NCBI RefSeq assembly: GCF_001792815.1
Contig: NZ_CP017674.1
Location: forward strand, 62,001 to 126,000
Origin: Microbacterium sp. BH-3-3-3
Lineage (GTDB): Bacteria > Actinomycetota > Actinomycetes > Actinomycetales > Microbacteriaceae
Length of the DNA stretch: 64,000 nucleotides
Direction of reading: 5' to 3'
In this document: positions 51,001-58,794 of the stretch, piece by piece
How positions within the stretch are numbered: position 1 is the stretch's first letter
Layout: each line of letters opens with the position of its first letter
Position numbers and translations under genes: made by a program
Notes under the pieces: model-generated
What the model was told of the DNA's origin: nothing
Databases searched by the model: none
The model's input: only the letters and a program-made list of their open reading frames with translations

Positions 51001-51068
51001 GCTGCGCGCGCCCGCCCGCGCGACGGCCGGCCCTCCGCAGCGGGCTGTCGAGCGCGCGGGCGCAGCCT

Positions 51069-51132
51069 CGTTGAGTGTCCAGGACACGCCGTGCCTGCAT
51101 AGCCTCACGCGGCGTGTCCTGGACACTCAACG
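51069..51132. repeat. Hairpin repeat family A, array copy 1
   Basis: Arms of 23 nt (51069-51091 and 51110-51132) are perfect complements around an 18-nt loop. Confidence 0.95.
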
Positions 51133-51241
51133 CCTCTGTCGGCCCGCACGCGCCTGCCCGGCCCGCGCGCGCCACCGTCCGGCCCGCGCGCGCCACCGTC
51201 CGGCCCGCGGCATCGGGCGCCCGACCGCGCGGGCGCAGCCC

Positions 51242-51305
51242 CGTTGAGTGTCCAGGACACGCCGTGCCCGCACCGCTCCATGCGGCGTGTCTTGGACACT
51301 CAACG
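51242..51305. repeat. Hairpin repeat family A, array copy 2
   Basis: Arms 51242-51264 and 51283-51305 pair with a single G-U. The left flank GCGCGGGCGCAGCC and the right flank CCTCTGTCGGCC match copy 1. Confidence 0.95.
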
Positions 51306-51394
51306 CCTCTGTCGGCCCCCGCGTGCGGTCGCCGGGACCCCGCGCGCGACTGCAGGCAGCGGCACGGGCCGTCAGCCCGCGCGCGACGCAACCC

Positions 51395-51458
51395 CGTTGA
51401 GTGTCCAGGACACGCCGCAACTGCACCGCCACACGCGGCGTGTCTTGGACACTCAACG
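51395..51458. repeat. Hairpin repeat family A, array copy 3
   Basis: Arms 51395-51417 and 51436-51458 pair with a single G-U; the flank after it reads CCTCTGCCG. Confidence 0.95.
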
Positions 51459-51541
51459 CCTCTGCCGACTCGGTCGCGCGCCCGCCCGGCCCGCGCCCGC
51501 CCGTCCCGCGGCACCGGGTGCCGACCGCGCGGGCGCAGCCC

Positions 51542-51605
51542 CGTTGAGTGTCCAGGACACGCCGCACCCGCACCGCGCGACGCGGCGTGTCCTGGACACT
51601 CAACG
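51542..51605. repeat. Hairpin repeat family A, array copy 4
   Basis: Arms 51542-51564 and 51583-51605 are perfect complements; the left flank GCGCGGGCGCAGCC is conserved with copies 1 and 2. Confidence 0.95.
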
Positions 51606-51695
51606 CCTTCGCCGCCCCACGCCCGCACCACCCCCCCCGCGACGCAACCCCAAGCCCCGCCGCACCCCGCCGCACCGCACGACAGCCCGAGCGCG

Positions 51696-51701
51696 TAGAC
51701 T
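51696..51701 (+). promoter_or_regulatory. -10 hexamer TAGACT for the ileS T-box transcript
   Basis: TAGACT would give a transcript start near 51708, just before the T-box stem I. Confidence 0.5.
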
Positions 51702-51707
51702 GGGCGC

Positions 51708-51894
51708 ATCAGCACCGATCCGGCCATCACCGGGGAGCTCTCGGAAGAAACGGGTCACGGCCCGCGGTAGAACCGAGCGGGGCAGGCCCGTCATCGCCGC
51801 AGTGAGAGAGGCGTCCTCGCGAGAGGGCGCAACGCAGGGTGGTACCGCGGTCCGCAAGGGTCGTCCCGGCGAGTGAACCTCGACCCGCGGAGTG
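51708..51894 (+). ncRNA. T-box riboswitch for ileS (short stem I, translational)
   Basis: A T-box leader that senses uncharged tRNA-Ile. Stem I is short: the specifier ATC (51726-51728) is followed by ACCGGGGAGCTCTCGGAAGAA, the form known for actinobacterial ileS. The conserved T-box AGGGTGGTACCGCGG lies at 51836-51850. Its CCGCGG can pair with CCCGCGG just before the ribosome binding site GGAG of ileS, so control is probably of translation start rather than termination; no terminator with a T-run is present. Confidence 0.88.
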
Positions 51895-51896
51895 AC

Positions 51897-54800
51897 ATGA
51901 CCTACCCACGCCCCTCATCCTTCGGCCCCGCCGCCGACGCGTCCGCGAGCCCGGATGCCACCACCCCGGCGTCCGCGGCATCCGTCGTCCCGAGCCCTCG
52001 CTTCCCGGCGATCGAGAACGACACCCTCGCGTTCTGGGAGGCCGACGACACCTTCCGCGCGTCGATCGCGAACCGCGACGGCGGCGAGGAGTGGGTGTTC
52101 TACGACGGCCCGCCCTTCGCCAACGGCCTGCCGCACTACGGGCACCTGCTCACCGGCTACGCCAAAGACGTGTTCCCGCGCTTCCAGACCATGCGCGGCA
52201 AGAAGGTCGACCGCGTCTTCGGGTGGGACACCCACGGTCTCCCGGCCGAGCTCGAGGCCATGAAGCAGCTCGGGATCACCGAGAAGGACGAGATCGAGCG
52301 CATGGGGGTCGCGACCTTCAACGCCAAGGCCCGCGAGTCGGTGCTGGAGTACACGCGCGACTGGCAGGACTACGTCACCCGCCAGGCCCGCTGGGTCGAC
52401 TTCGACCGCGGGTACAAGACGCTCGACACGACCTACATGGAGAGCGTGCTCTGGGCCTTCAAGACGCTCCACGACAAGGGCCTCGCGTACGAGGGCTACC
52501 GCGTGCTGCCCTACTGCTGGCGCGATGAGACCCCCCTGTCGACGCACGAACTGCGCATGGACGACGACGTCTACAAGATGCGCCAGGACCCCTCGGTCAC
52601 CGTGACCTTCCCGCTCGTCGGCGCGAAGGCCGAGGCGCTCGGGCTCACCGGCGTGCGGGCGCTGGCGTGGACGACGACGCCGTGGACACTGCCGACGAAC
52701 CTCGCTCTCGCGGTGGGTCCCGGCATCCGGTACGCGGTCATCGAGGGCGGTCCCCACGGTGCCGCCGACGTGCACCGCGCCCCCGACGGCACCCCCGATG
52801 AAGCGATCGAGGCCACCGCCCACCGCTATCTGCTCGCCGAGGACCTGCTGCCGGGCTACGCGAAGGACCTGGGGTACGAGACCCCGGATGCCGCCCGCCA
52901 GGCCGTGCAGACCACGCTCACCGGCGCCGAGCTCGAGGGCGTGTCGTACGACCGCCTCTTCGACTACTACGCCGACGCCGAGACGTGGGGGACCGGGAAC
53001 GCCTGGAAGATCCTCGTCGACGACTACGTCACCGTCAGCGACGGCACGGGCATCGTGCACCAGGCGCCCGCGTACGGTGAGGACGACAAGCGCCTCGCCG
53101 ACGCCGCGGGCCTGCCGACGATCATCTCGCTCGACGACGGCGGCCGGTTCCTCTCGGCCGTGACCGACGTGGCCGGCGAGCTGTGGATGGAGGCCAACCG
53201 GCCCCTCATCCGCCTGCTCACGCAGCAGGGCCGTCTGCTTCGCGAGGCGTCGTACGAGCACTCGTACCCGCACTGCTGGCGCTGCCGGAACCCCCTGATC
53301 TACAAGGCCGTGTCGAGCTGGTTCGTGCGGGTGACCGAGATCAAGGACGACCTGCTGGCGAACAACCAGCAGATCACCTGGGTGCCCGAGAACGTCAAGG
53401 AAGGTCAGTTCGGCAAGTGGCTCGAGGGCGCACGCGACTGGTCGATCAGCCGCAACCGCTACTGGGGCTCGCCGATCCCGGTGTGGAAGAGCGACGACGC
53501 GAACTACCCGCGCGTCGACGTGTACGGCTCTCTCGCCGACATCGAGGCCGACTTCGGCCGCCTGCCGGTGAACGGCGACGGTGAGGTCGACCTGCACCGC
53601 CCCTACATCGACGACCTCACGCGTCCGAACCCCGACGACCCGACGGGACGCTCGACGATGCGCCGCATCGAAGACGTGCTCGACGTCTGGTTCGACTCGG
53701 GCTCCATGCCGTTCGCGCAGGTGCACTACCCGTTCGAGAACCACGAGTGGTTCGACGAGCACGCCCCCGCCGACTTCATCGTCGAGTACATCGGGCAGAC
53801 GCGCGGCTGGTTCTACGTCATGCACGTGCTCTCGACCGCGCTCTTCGACCGCCCGGCCTTCACGGGCGTGTCGTGCCACGGCATCGTGCTGGGCAACGAC
53901 GGGCAGAAGATGTCGAAGTCGCTGCGCAACTACCCCGACGTGCGCGAGGTCTTCGACCGCGACGGCTCGGACGCCATGCGGTGGTTCCTCATGTCGTCGA
54001 GCGTGCTGCGCGGCGGCAACCTCGTCGTGACCGAGGAGGGCATCCGCTCGGGGGTGCGCGAGTTCCTGCTGCCGATGTGGAACGCGTGGTACTTCTTCGC
54101 CACCTACGCGAACGCGTCGGGGGAGGGCTACACGGCCGAGTGGCGCACCGACTCCACCGACGTGCTCGACCGCTACATCCTCGCCCTCACCGGTGATCTG
54201 GTGAAGGGCGTCGCCGCCGACCTCGAGGGGCTCGACTCCACGACCGCGGCCGAGCGCCTGCGCGACTTCGCCGAGGTGCTGACCAACTGGTACATCCGTC
54301 GCTCGCGCGACCGTTTCTGGGTGGGCGTGACCGACGACCCGACCAGCCGTGAGGCCTTCGACACGCTCTACACGGTGCTCGAAACGCTCACCCGCGTCGC
54401 CGCCCCGCTGCTGCCGCTGGTGACCGAGCGCGTGTGGCAGGGCCTGACGGGTGGGCGCAGCGTGCACCTGACCGACTGGCCCGACGCCGACGCGTTCCCC
54501 GCGGCCGCCGACATCCGCACGGCGATGGACACCGTCCGCGACGTCTCGAGCGTCGCCAACGCGCTCCGCAAGCGCGAGGGCAAGCGCGTGCGCCTGCCGC
54601 TGCCGCGCCTGACGGTGGTGACTCCGGATGCCACCGGCTTGGCGCAGTTCGACGACATCCTGCGCGAGGAGCTCAACGTGAAGAACGTCGAGCAGGTCAC
54701 CCTGCAGGCCGGCACCGCCGCCGAGTACGGCATCACGCACCGCCTGTCGGTCAACGCCCGCGCGGCGGGTCCTCGCCTGGGCAAGCAGGTGCAGCAGGCG

Positions 54801-55310
54801 ATCAAGGCCGCCCGCGAGGGCGACTGGAACGAGGTCGACGGACAGGTCGTCGCCGGCGGCATCGCGCTGGAGCCCGCCGAGTACGACCTGGTCGTCGAGA
54901 CCGCGGGTCGCCCCGAGGGCGAGGCTCTGGCCGTGCTGGCGACGGGCGGCTTCGTGCTGCTCGACACCGTCACCACCCCCGAGCTCGAAGCCGAGGGCCT
55001 GGCGCGCGACATGATCCGCGGCATCCAGGACACGCGCAAGGCCGCCGGCTTCGACGTGAGCGACCGGATCTTCGTGTCGCTCACCTTCGTCGACGACGCC
55101 GACGCGCGGGCGGTCGCCCAGGCGTTCGACGTCGCCGGCGTGGCATCCGAGACCCTCGCCGAAGCCGTCGTGCTCGCCGGCCCCGAGGGAAGGCTCATCG
55201 AACGCGGGGCCATCGCCCCCGCCGAGTACGAGACCCAGATCGCCGCGAAGACCTACGCGAACGTCGGCGCGGTCACCGTCGCCGTCGCACGCATCGGAGC
55301 CACCGCATGA
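51897..55310 (+). CDS. ileS: Isoleucyl-tRNA synthetase
   Basis: Class I synthetase charging tRNA-Ile, 1137 residues. The HIGH motif is GLPHYGHLL in [20 protein letters not shown]; the editing domain has [24 protein letters not shown] appears as [32 protein letters not shown] is typical. The length and the zinc-site-poor C-terminus fit the eukaryote-like IleS2 type found in many actinobacteria, which is often mupirocin-tolerant. ATG 51897 is preceded by GGAG that can be sequestered by the T-box; GTG 51873 lies inside the leader. Confidence 0.96.
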   Translation: MTYPRPSSFGPAADASASPDATTPASAASVVPSPRFPAIENDTLAFWEADDTFRASIANRDGGEEWVFYDGPPFANGLPHYGHLLTGYAKDVFPRFQTMRGKKVDRVFGWDTHGLPAELEAMKQLGITEKDEIERMGVATFNAKARESVLEYTRDWQDYVTRQARWVDFDRGYKTLDTTYMESVLWAFKTLHDKGLAYEGYRVLPYCWRDETPLSTHELRMDDDVYKMRQDPSVTVTFPLVGAKAEALGLTGVRALAWTTTPWTLPTNLALAVGPGIRYAVIEGGPHGAADVHRAPDGTPDEAIEATAHRYLLAEDLLPGYAKDLGYETPDAARQAVQTTLTGAELEGVSYDRLFDYYADAETWGTGNAWKILVDDYVTVSDGTGIVHQAPAYGEDDKRLADAAGLPTIISLDDGGRFLSAVTDVAGELWMEANRPLIRLLTQQGRLLREASYEHSYPHCWRCRNPLIYKAVSSWFVRVTEIKDDLLANNQQITWVPENVKEGQFGKWLEGARDWSISRNRYWGSPIPVWKSDDANYPRVDVYGSLADIEADFGRLPVNGDGEVDLHRPYIDDLTRPNPDDPTGRSTMRRIEDVLDVWFDSGSMPFAQVHYPFENHEWFDEHAPADFIVEYIGQTRGWFYVMHVLSTALFDRPAFTGVSCHGIVLGNDGQKMSKSLRNYPDVREVFDRDGSDAMRWFLMSSSVLRGGNLVVTEEGIRSGVREFLLPMWNAWYFFATYANASGEGYTAEWRTDSTDVLDRYILALTGDLVKGVAADLEGLDSTTAAERLRDFAEVLTNWYIRRSRDRFWVGVTDDPTSREAFDTLYTVLETLTRVAAPLLPLVTERVWQGLTGGRSVHLTDWPDADAFPAAADIRTAMDTVRDVSSVANALRKREGKRVRLPLPRLTVVTPDATGLAQFDDILREELNVKNVEQVTLQAGTAAEYGITHRLSVNARAAGPRLGKQVQQAIKAAREGDWNEVDGQVVAGGIALEPAEYDLVVETAGRPEGEALAVLATGGFVLLDTVTTPELEAEGLARDMIRGIQDTRKAAGFDVSDRIFVSLTFVDDADARAVAQAFDVAGVASETLAEAVVLAGPEGRLIERGAIAPAEYETQIAAKTYANVGAVTVAVARIGATA

Positions 55311-56659
55311 GCGACCGCACCCGAGCCGACGCCGTGTACAGCGCCCTGCTGGAACGCCAGGGGGAGCAGTGGGTGCAGCCGCGCGTCGAGCGCACGCGCC
55401 GAGTGCTCGAGCTGCTCGCCGACCCGCAGCGCACCTACCGCGTCATCCACGTCACGGGCACGAACGGCAAGACCTCGACCAGCCGCATGATCGAGAGCCT
55501 GTTGCGCGGCCTGGGGCTGCGCACGGGCCTGTTCACGAGTCCGCACCTCGAGCGCTTCACCGAGCGGATCCTCATCGACGGCGAACCGGTGGCGGATGCC
55601 GCGATCGCCGACGCGTGGGACGAGATCACGCCGTTCGTCGACATGGTCGACGCCGAGCTCACCGCCGCCGACGATGCGCCGCTGACGTTCTTCGAGCTGC
55701 TGACGGTGCTGGCCTTCGTGGTCTGCGCCGACGCGCCGATCGACGTGCTGGTGCTCGAGGTCGGTATGGGCGGGGAGTGGGATTCCACCAACACCGCCGA
55801 CGGCGACGTCGCCGTCTTCACGCCCATCGACATCGACCACACCGACCGCCTGGGCTCCACGATCACCGAGATCGCGACGGTCAAGGCGGGCATCATCAAG
55901 CCCGGCGCCGCCGTCGTCTCGGCCGCGCAGCCCGACACGGCGCTCCGCGTCATCCGCGCACGCGCCGAGAAAGAGGGCGCGACCGTGTCGGTGGCCGGCG
56001 ACGGCTTCGCGCTCGAGGCCCAGGCGCTGGCCGTCGGCGGGCAGATGCTGACGATCCGCGGGGTCGCGGGGTCGTACCCCGAGCTGTACCTGCCGCTGTA
56101 CGGCGCCCACCAGGGCACCAACGCCGCCCTGGCGGTCGCGGCCGTGGAGTCGCTCATCGGCGGGGGCACGCAGCCCCTGGCCGCCGAGGTCGTGGCCGAC
56201 GGCCTCGCGAACGCCACCTCGCCCGGGCGCCTTCAGCTCGTCGGGACGGCGCCGACCGTCTTCGTCGACGCGGCGCACAACCCGCACGGCGCCCGCGCGC
56301 TCGTCGCCGCCCTCGACGAGGCGTTCGACATCGACGAGTGGGGTGCCGTCGTCGGCATCCTGGACGGCAAAGACGCCCGGGGCATCATGTCGGCGCTCGT
56401 GCCCGCCGTCGCGCGCGTGTTCGCCACGGCCCCCGCGAGCGACCGTGCCAGCGACCCCGACGTGATCGCCGACGTCGCCGAGGCGGCCGACCTGCCCGTC
56501 ACCGTGCACCCGACGCTCGAAGACGCCGCCGACGCGGCGCGCGCGTGGGCCGCGGAATCCGACCGGCGCGCGGTCATCATCGCCGGTTCCGTCGTGCTCG
56601 CGGGCGAGGCGCTGCGCCTGTCGGAGCTCGAGGACTGGAAGTCGGGGTGGCAGGCGTGA
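55307..56659 (+). CDS. folC: Bifunctional dihydrofolate/tetrahydrofolate synthase (FolC)
   Basis: FolC adds glutamate to dihydropteroate and to folates. The 450-residue Mur-ligase-type protein has the P-loop [44 protein letters not shown] and [19 protein letters not shown] with the metal-binding His, and [12 protein letters not shown] near the C-terminal domain. The ATG overlaps the ileS stop (ATGA), and the DUF4233 gene overlaps its own stop (GTGA). Confidence 0.96.
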   Translation: MSDRTRADAVYSALLERQGEQWVQPRVERTRRVLELLADPQRTYRVIHVTGTNGKTSTSRMIESLLRGLGLRTGLFTSPHLERFTERILIDGEPVADAAIADAWDEITPFVDMVDAELTAADDAPLTFFELLTVLAFVVCADAPIDVLVLEVGMGGEWDSTNTADGDVAVFTPIDIDHTDRLGSTITEIATVKAGIIKPGAAVVSAAQPDTALRVIRARAEKEGATVSVAGDGFALEAQALAVGGQMLTIRGVAGSYPELYLPLYGAHQGTNAALAVAAVESLIGGGTQPLAAEVVADGLANATSPGRLQLVGTAPTVFVDAAHNPHGARALVAALDEAFDIDEWGAVVGILDGKDARGIMSALVPAVARVFATAPASDRASDPDVIADVAEAADLPVTVHPTLEDAADAARAWAAESDRRAVIIAGSVVLAGEALRLSELEDWKSGWQA

Positions 56660-57069
56660 GCCCGCGCACCCCCCGGACCCCGCGCGTGCGGCGACGGCGC
56701 GGTGCGCTCGAGTCGCTCGGCGCCGTCGTGCTCGGCTTCGAGTCGATCGTGGTGTTCCTCGGCGGCCTGGTCGTCTACGGCCTCAAGGTGCTGCCCTTCG
56801 GCATCGAACCCTGGTGGGGCATCGTCGGCGGCGTCGTCATGGCGGTCGCCATGGTCGCCGTGGCGGGGCTCCTGCAGCACCGCGCGGCGATCGTCGTCGG
56901 CTGGGGCCTGCAGATCCTGTTGCTGCTCGGCGGATTCCTCGTTCCCGCCCTCGCGGTGGTCGCCCTCATTTTCGGCGGCATGTGGGCGTATGCCACCATC
57001 AAGGGAGCGGCACTGGATCGGCAGAACGCCCGACGCGCCGCTCATCCCGACCTCTCGAACGGAGAATGA
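56656..57069 (+). CDS. DUF4233 family membrane protein
   Basis: A 137-residue membrane protein with four helices after a basic N-terminus (PRTPRTPRVRRRRGALESLG). It matches DUF4233, regularly found between folC and ndk in actinobacteria. Helices run about 20-42, 50-68, 73-90 and 93-110 (GFLVPALAVVALIFGGMWAY). The role is unknown. GTG start overlaps the folC stop; ndk begins 3 nt after its stop. Confidence 0.88.
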   Translation: MSPRTPRTPRVRRRRGALESLGAVVLGFESIVVFLGGLVVYGLKVLPFGIEPWWGIVGGVVMAVAMVAVAGLLQHRAAIVVGWGLQILLLLGGFLVPALAVVALIFGGMWAYATIKGAALDRQNARRAAHPDLSNGE

Positions 57070-57072
57070 CCC

Positions 57073-57489
57073 ATGGCTACCGAAGAGACCCTCGTCCTGG
57101 TCAAGCCCGACGGCGTCGCCCGCGGACTGACCGGCGCCATCCTCGCCCGCATCGAGGCGAAGGGCTACGCGCTCGTCGACATCCGCCTCGTCGAGCCCGA
57201 CCGTGAGCGCCTCGCCCAGCACTACGCCGAGCACGAGGGCAAGCCCTTCTACGAGCCGCTGCTGGAGTTCATGCTCTCGGGCCCGTCGGTCGCGATCCGC
57301 CTCGCCGGAAACCGCGTGATCGAGGGCTTCCGCTCGCTGGCCGGCACCACCGACCCGACCACGGCCGCCCCCGGCACCATTCGCGGCGACTTCGGCCGCG
57401 ACTGGGGCCTCAAGGTGCAGCAGAACCTCGTGCACGGCAGCGACAGCACCGAGTCCGCCGAACGCGAACTGGCGATCTGGTTCGCCTGA
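57073..57489 (+). CDS. ndk: Nucleoside diphosphate kinase
   Basis: Ndk balances NTP pools by phosphate transfer through a phospho-histidine. The 138-residue protein begins ETLVLVKPDGVARGLTGAIL and has the active-site stretch FGRDWGLKVQQNLVHGSDS with the catalytic His in NLVHGSDS. It is the last gene of the ileS–folC–DUF4233–ndk unit and is followed by a strong terminator. Confidence 0.97.
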   Translation: MATEETLVLVKPDGVARGLTGAILARIEAKGYALVDIRLVEPDRERLAQHYAEHEGKPFYEPLLEFMLSGPSVAIRLAGNRVIEGFRSLAGTTDPTTAAPGTIRGDFGRDWGLKVQQNLVHGSDSTESAERELAIWFA

Positions 57490-57502
57490 TCCCGGATGCC
57501 GA

Positions 57503-57536
57503 GATGGCCGCCGCCCCCGAGGGGGTGGCGGCCATC
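57503..57536 (+). terminator. Terminator after ndk
   Basis: A 16-bp stem (57503-57518 and 57521-57536, one G-U pair) with a minimal 2-nt gap starts 14 nt after the ndk stop. It also faces the convergent gene at 57601. Confidence 0.85.
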
Positions 57537-57600
57537 GTCGTCCGATCGGCCCGTGTGGCCGCACGGTCTGTCGAATCGGACCCGTGCGGCGGCGCGTCGC

Positions 57601-57837
57601 TCAGCTGCGCGCGACCCCGCGCCCCGCACGACGACCGGCGGCGAGCCAGGCGACCGGCCCGAGAACGGGGACGAGCAGAATGACCACGGCCCACAGCCCC
57701 ACCGTCAGGGACGACAGCCGGGCCGCTCCACGGGACAGGCCGACGATCGCCCAGACGGCGAGAGCGAACGCGACCAGTGCGACGACCGCCCACACGACGT
57801 CGTAGGCGGCCGGCACCAGCGGGTTCATCGCATCCAT
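57601..57837 (-). CDS. PLDc_N-type small membrane protein
   Basis: A 78-residue membrane protein with two helices. The layout matches the phospholipase D N-terminal (PLDc_N) family: AAYDVVWAVVALVAFALAVW, a short loop, then LWAVVILLVPVLGPVAWLAAG. The ATG at 57837 is fixed by TATCCT 6 nt upstream; ATG 57828 is in frame. Function unknown, possibly an envelope or toxin-immunity protein by analogy. Confidence 0.8.
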   Translation of the reverse strand: MDAMNPLVPAAYDVVWAVVALVAFALAVWAIVGLSRGAARLSSLTVGLWAVVILLVPVLGPVAWLAAGRRAGRGVARS

Positions 57838-57843
57838 TCCTGG

Positions 57844-57849
57844 AGGATA
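57844..57849 (-). promoter_or_regulatory. -10 hexamer TATCCT for the PLDc_N gene (leaderless)
   Basis: TATCCT on the minus strand, 6 nt before ATG 57837. Confidence 0.5.
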
Positions 57850-57918
57850 GGGCCCGCGAGGCGAGCCGCGCGACTCGGATGCCCATCGCCGGGCCGGCGG
57901 GTCAGGGCCGCCGTGACC

Positions 57919-58515
57919 TCACAGCTGCGCGAGCACATCGAGCCGCAGCTGCGCGATCACCGCGATGACGGCGAAGGCCACGATGCTCATCAACGGCACC
58001 CACACCATGAGACGGTCGGCGACCTCGCGCACCCGCGCGCCCGGAAGGACGCCCTCGCGCAGAACGTGCAGGGTCACGACGAAGAACGAGGGGATGACGA
58101 CCGACCACGTCACCATGCACCACGGGCAGAGAGTGGCCAGAACGAACAGGCTCTGCGCGATCAGCCAGATGACGAAGGTCAGGGCCAGAGCGAAGCCCAG
58201 CCAGAAGAGGGCCCAGAACCAGCGTGCGAATCGGGCGCCGGCCAGCAGCGCGACCCCGACCACGATGGGAGCGATCCACGCCGACAGTCCGATGATCGGG
58301 TTGGGGAAGCCGAACACGCTTCCCTGCGACGACTGCAGATTGGCCGAGCACTGCACGAGGACGCTGAAGTCGCACGACGCGGCGGCCGTGGGATCCATGA
58401 GCTGATGGAAGCGCTCCATCGTCAGCGAGAACGCCGCCCACCAGCCGACGATCCCGGCGAAGATGAGCCAGACCGCCGTGACGATCGGACGACGGGTCGT
58501 GACGGTTTCGCTCAT
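57919..58515 (-). CDS. Vitamin K epoxide reductase family protein
   Basis: A 198-residue membrane enzyme of the VKOR family, which reoxidises DsbA-like partners for disulphide formation outside the cell. It has the first cysteine pair in SCDFSVLVQCS and the active CPWC in LATLCPWCMVTWS, within four to five hydrophobic helices. The PNPIIGLSAWIAP segment is typical. The ATG at 58515 is backed by CAGAAT 6 nt upstream. A DsbA partner is not in the window. Confidence 0.9.
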   Translation of the reverse strand: MSETVTTRRPIVTAVWLIFAGIVGWWAAFSLTMERFHQLMDPTAAASCDFSVLVQCSANLQSSQGSVFGFPNPIIGLSAWIAPIVVGVALLAGARFARWFWALFWLGFALALTFVIWLIAQSLFVLATLCPWCMVTWSVVIPSFFVVTLHVLREGVLPGARVREVADRLMVWVPLMSIVAFAVIAVIAQLRLDVLAQL

Positions 58516-58521
58516 GCCGCG

Positions 58522-58527
58522 ATTCTG
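58522..58527 (-). promoter_or_regulatory. -10 hexamer CAGAAT for the VKOR gene (leaderless)
   Basis: CAGAAT on the minus strand, 6 nt before ATG 58515; a looser match than the other leaderless promoters. Confidence 0.35.
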
Positions 58528-58600
58528 CCACCGCTGACTTCTCCGCCGGCTGAAGACGGCTCGTCGTCGACCTTCTGCGGGCGAAACGCGTGGTCCGTGC

Positions 58601-58606
58601 GATAAT
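58601..58606 (+). promoter_or_regulatory. -10 hexamer GATAAT for rne, long leader
   Basis: GATAAT would give a transcript start near 58613 and a 5' leader of about 180 nt before rne. Long leaders are usual for RNase E genes, which are controlled by their own product through the leader; that is established for E. coli and inferred here. Confidence 0.4.
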
Positions 58607-58794
58607 GAAAGCTGATGTGACCGCGGCCGCGCCGCAGGAACATCACCCAGAAGACTTCGGGCGATGACCGCCCATCGCAGCAAGCGCCACAGGCCTGCTG
58701 CAGACCGAGTGAGTTCGCGGCCCCGCCGGGTGCGGCGCCGCATGAGATTTCGCCGGGTGACGCGCGGTGTCGCCCGCTAGGGAGTATCCCCGAT

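Larger units (their letters stand above)
51001..51695. other. Intergenic region holding the hairpin array
   Basis: There is no gene in about 700 bp. Four family A hairpins (51069-51605) are spaced 173, 153 and 147 bp apart, with GC-rich spacers that include repeated CGCGCGCGCCACCGTCCGG. Long open frames here are products of GC content. Confidence 0.85.

Noticed and set aside
48706-51126. 806-residue minus-strand open frame opposite the peptide ABC genes
   Set aside because: The plus strand encodes clear permease and ATPase motifs; the antisense frame has no motif and low-complexity composition.
51075-51600. Repeated open frames reading SVQDTP and RRVLDTQRLCRP in the hairpin array
   Set aside because: They are translations of the repeated hairpin arms, have no start signals and occur on both strands; the conservation is at the DNA stem level.
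51069-51605. CRISPR-like array of four repeats
   Set aside because: The repeats are 64-nt inverted repeats with 23-bp arms, not short direct repeats; spacers are about 85-110 bp, GC-rich and unequal, and no cas gene is present.
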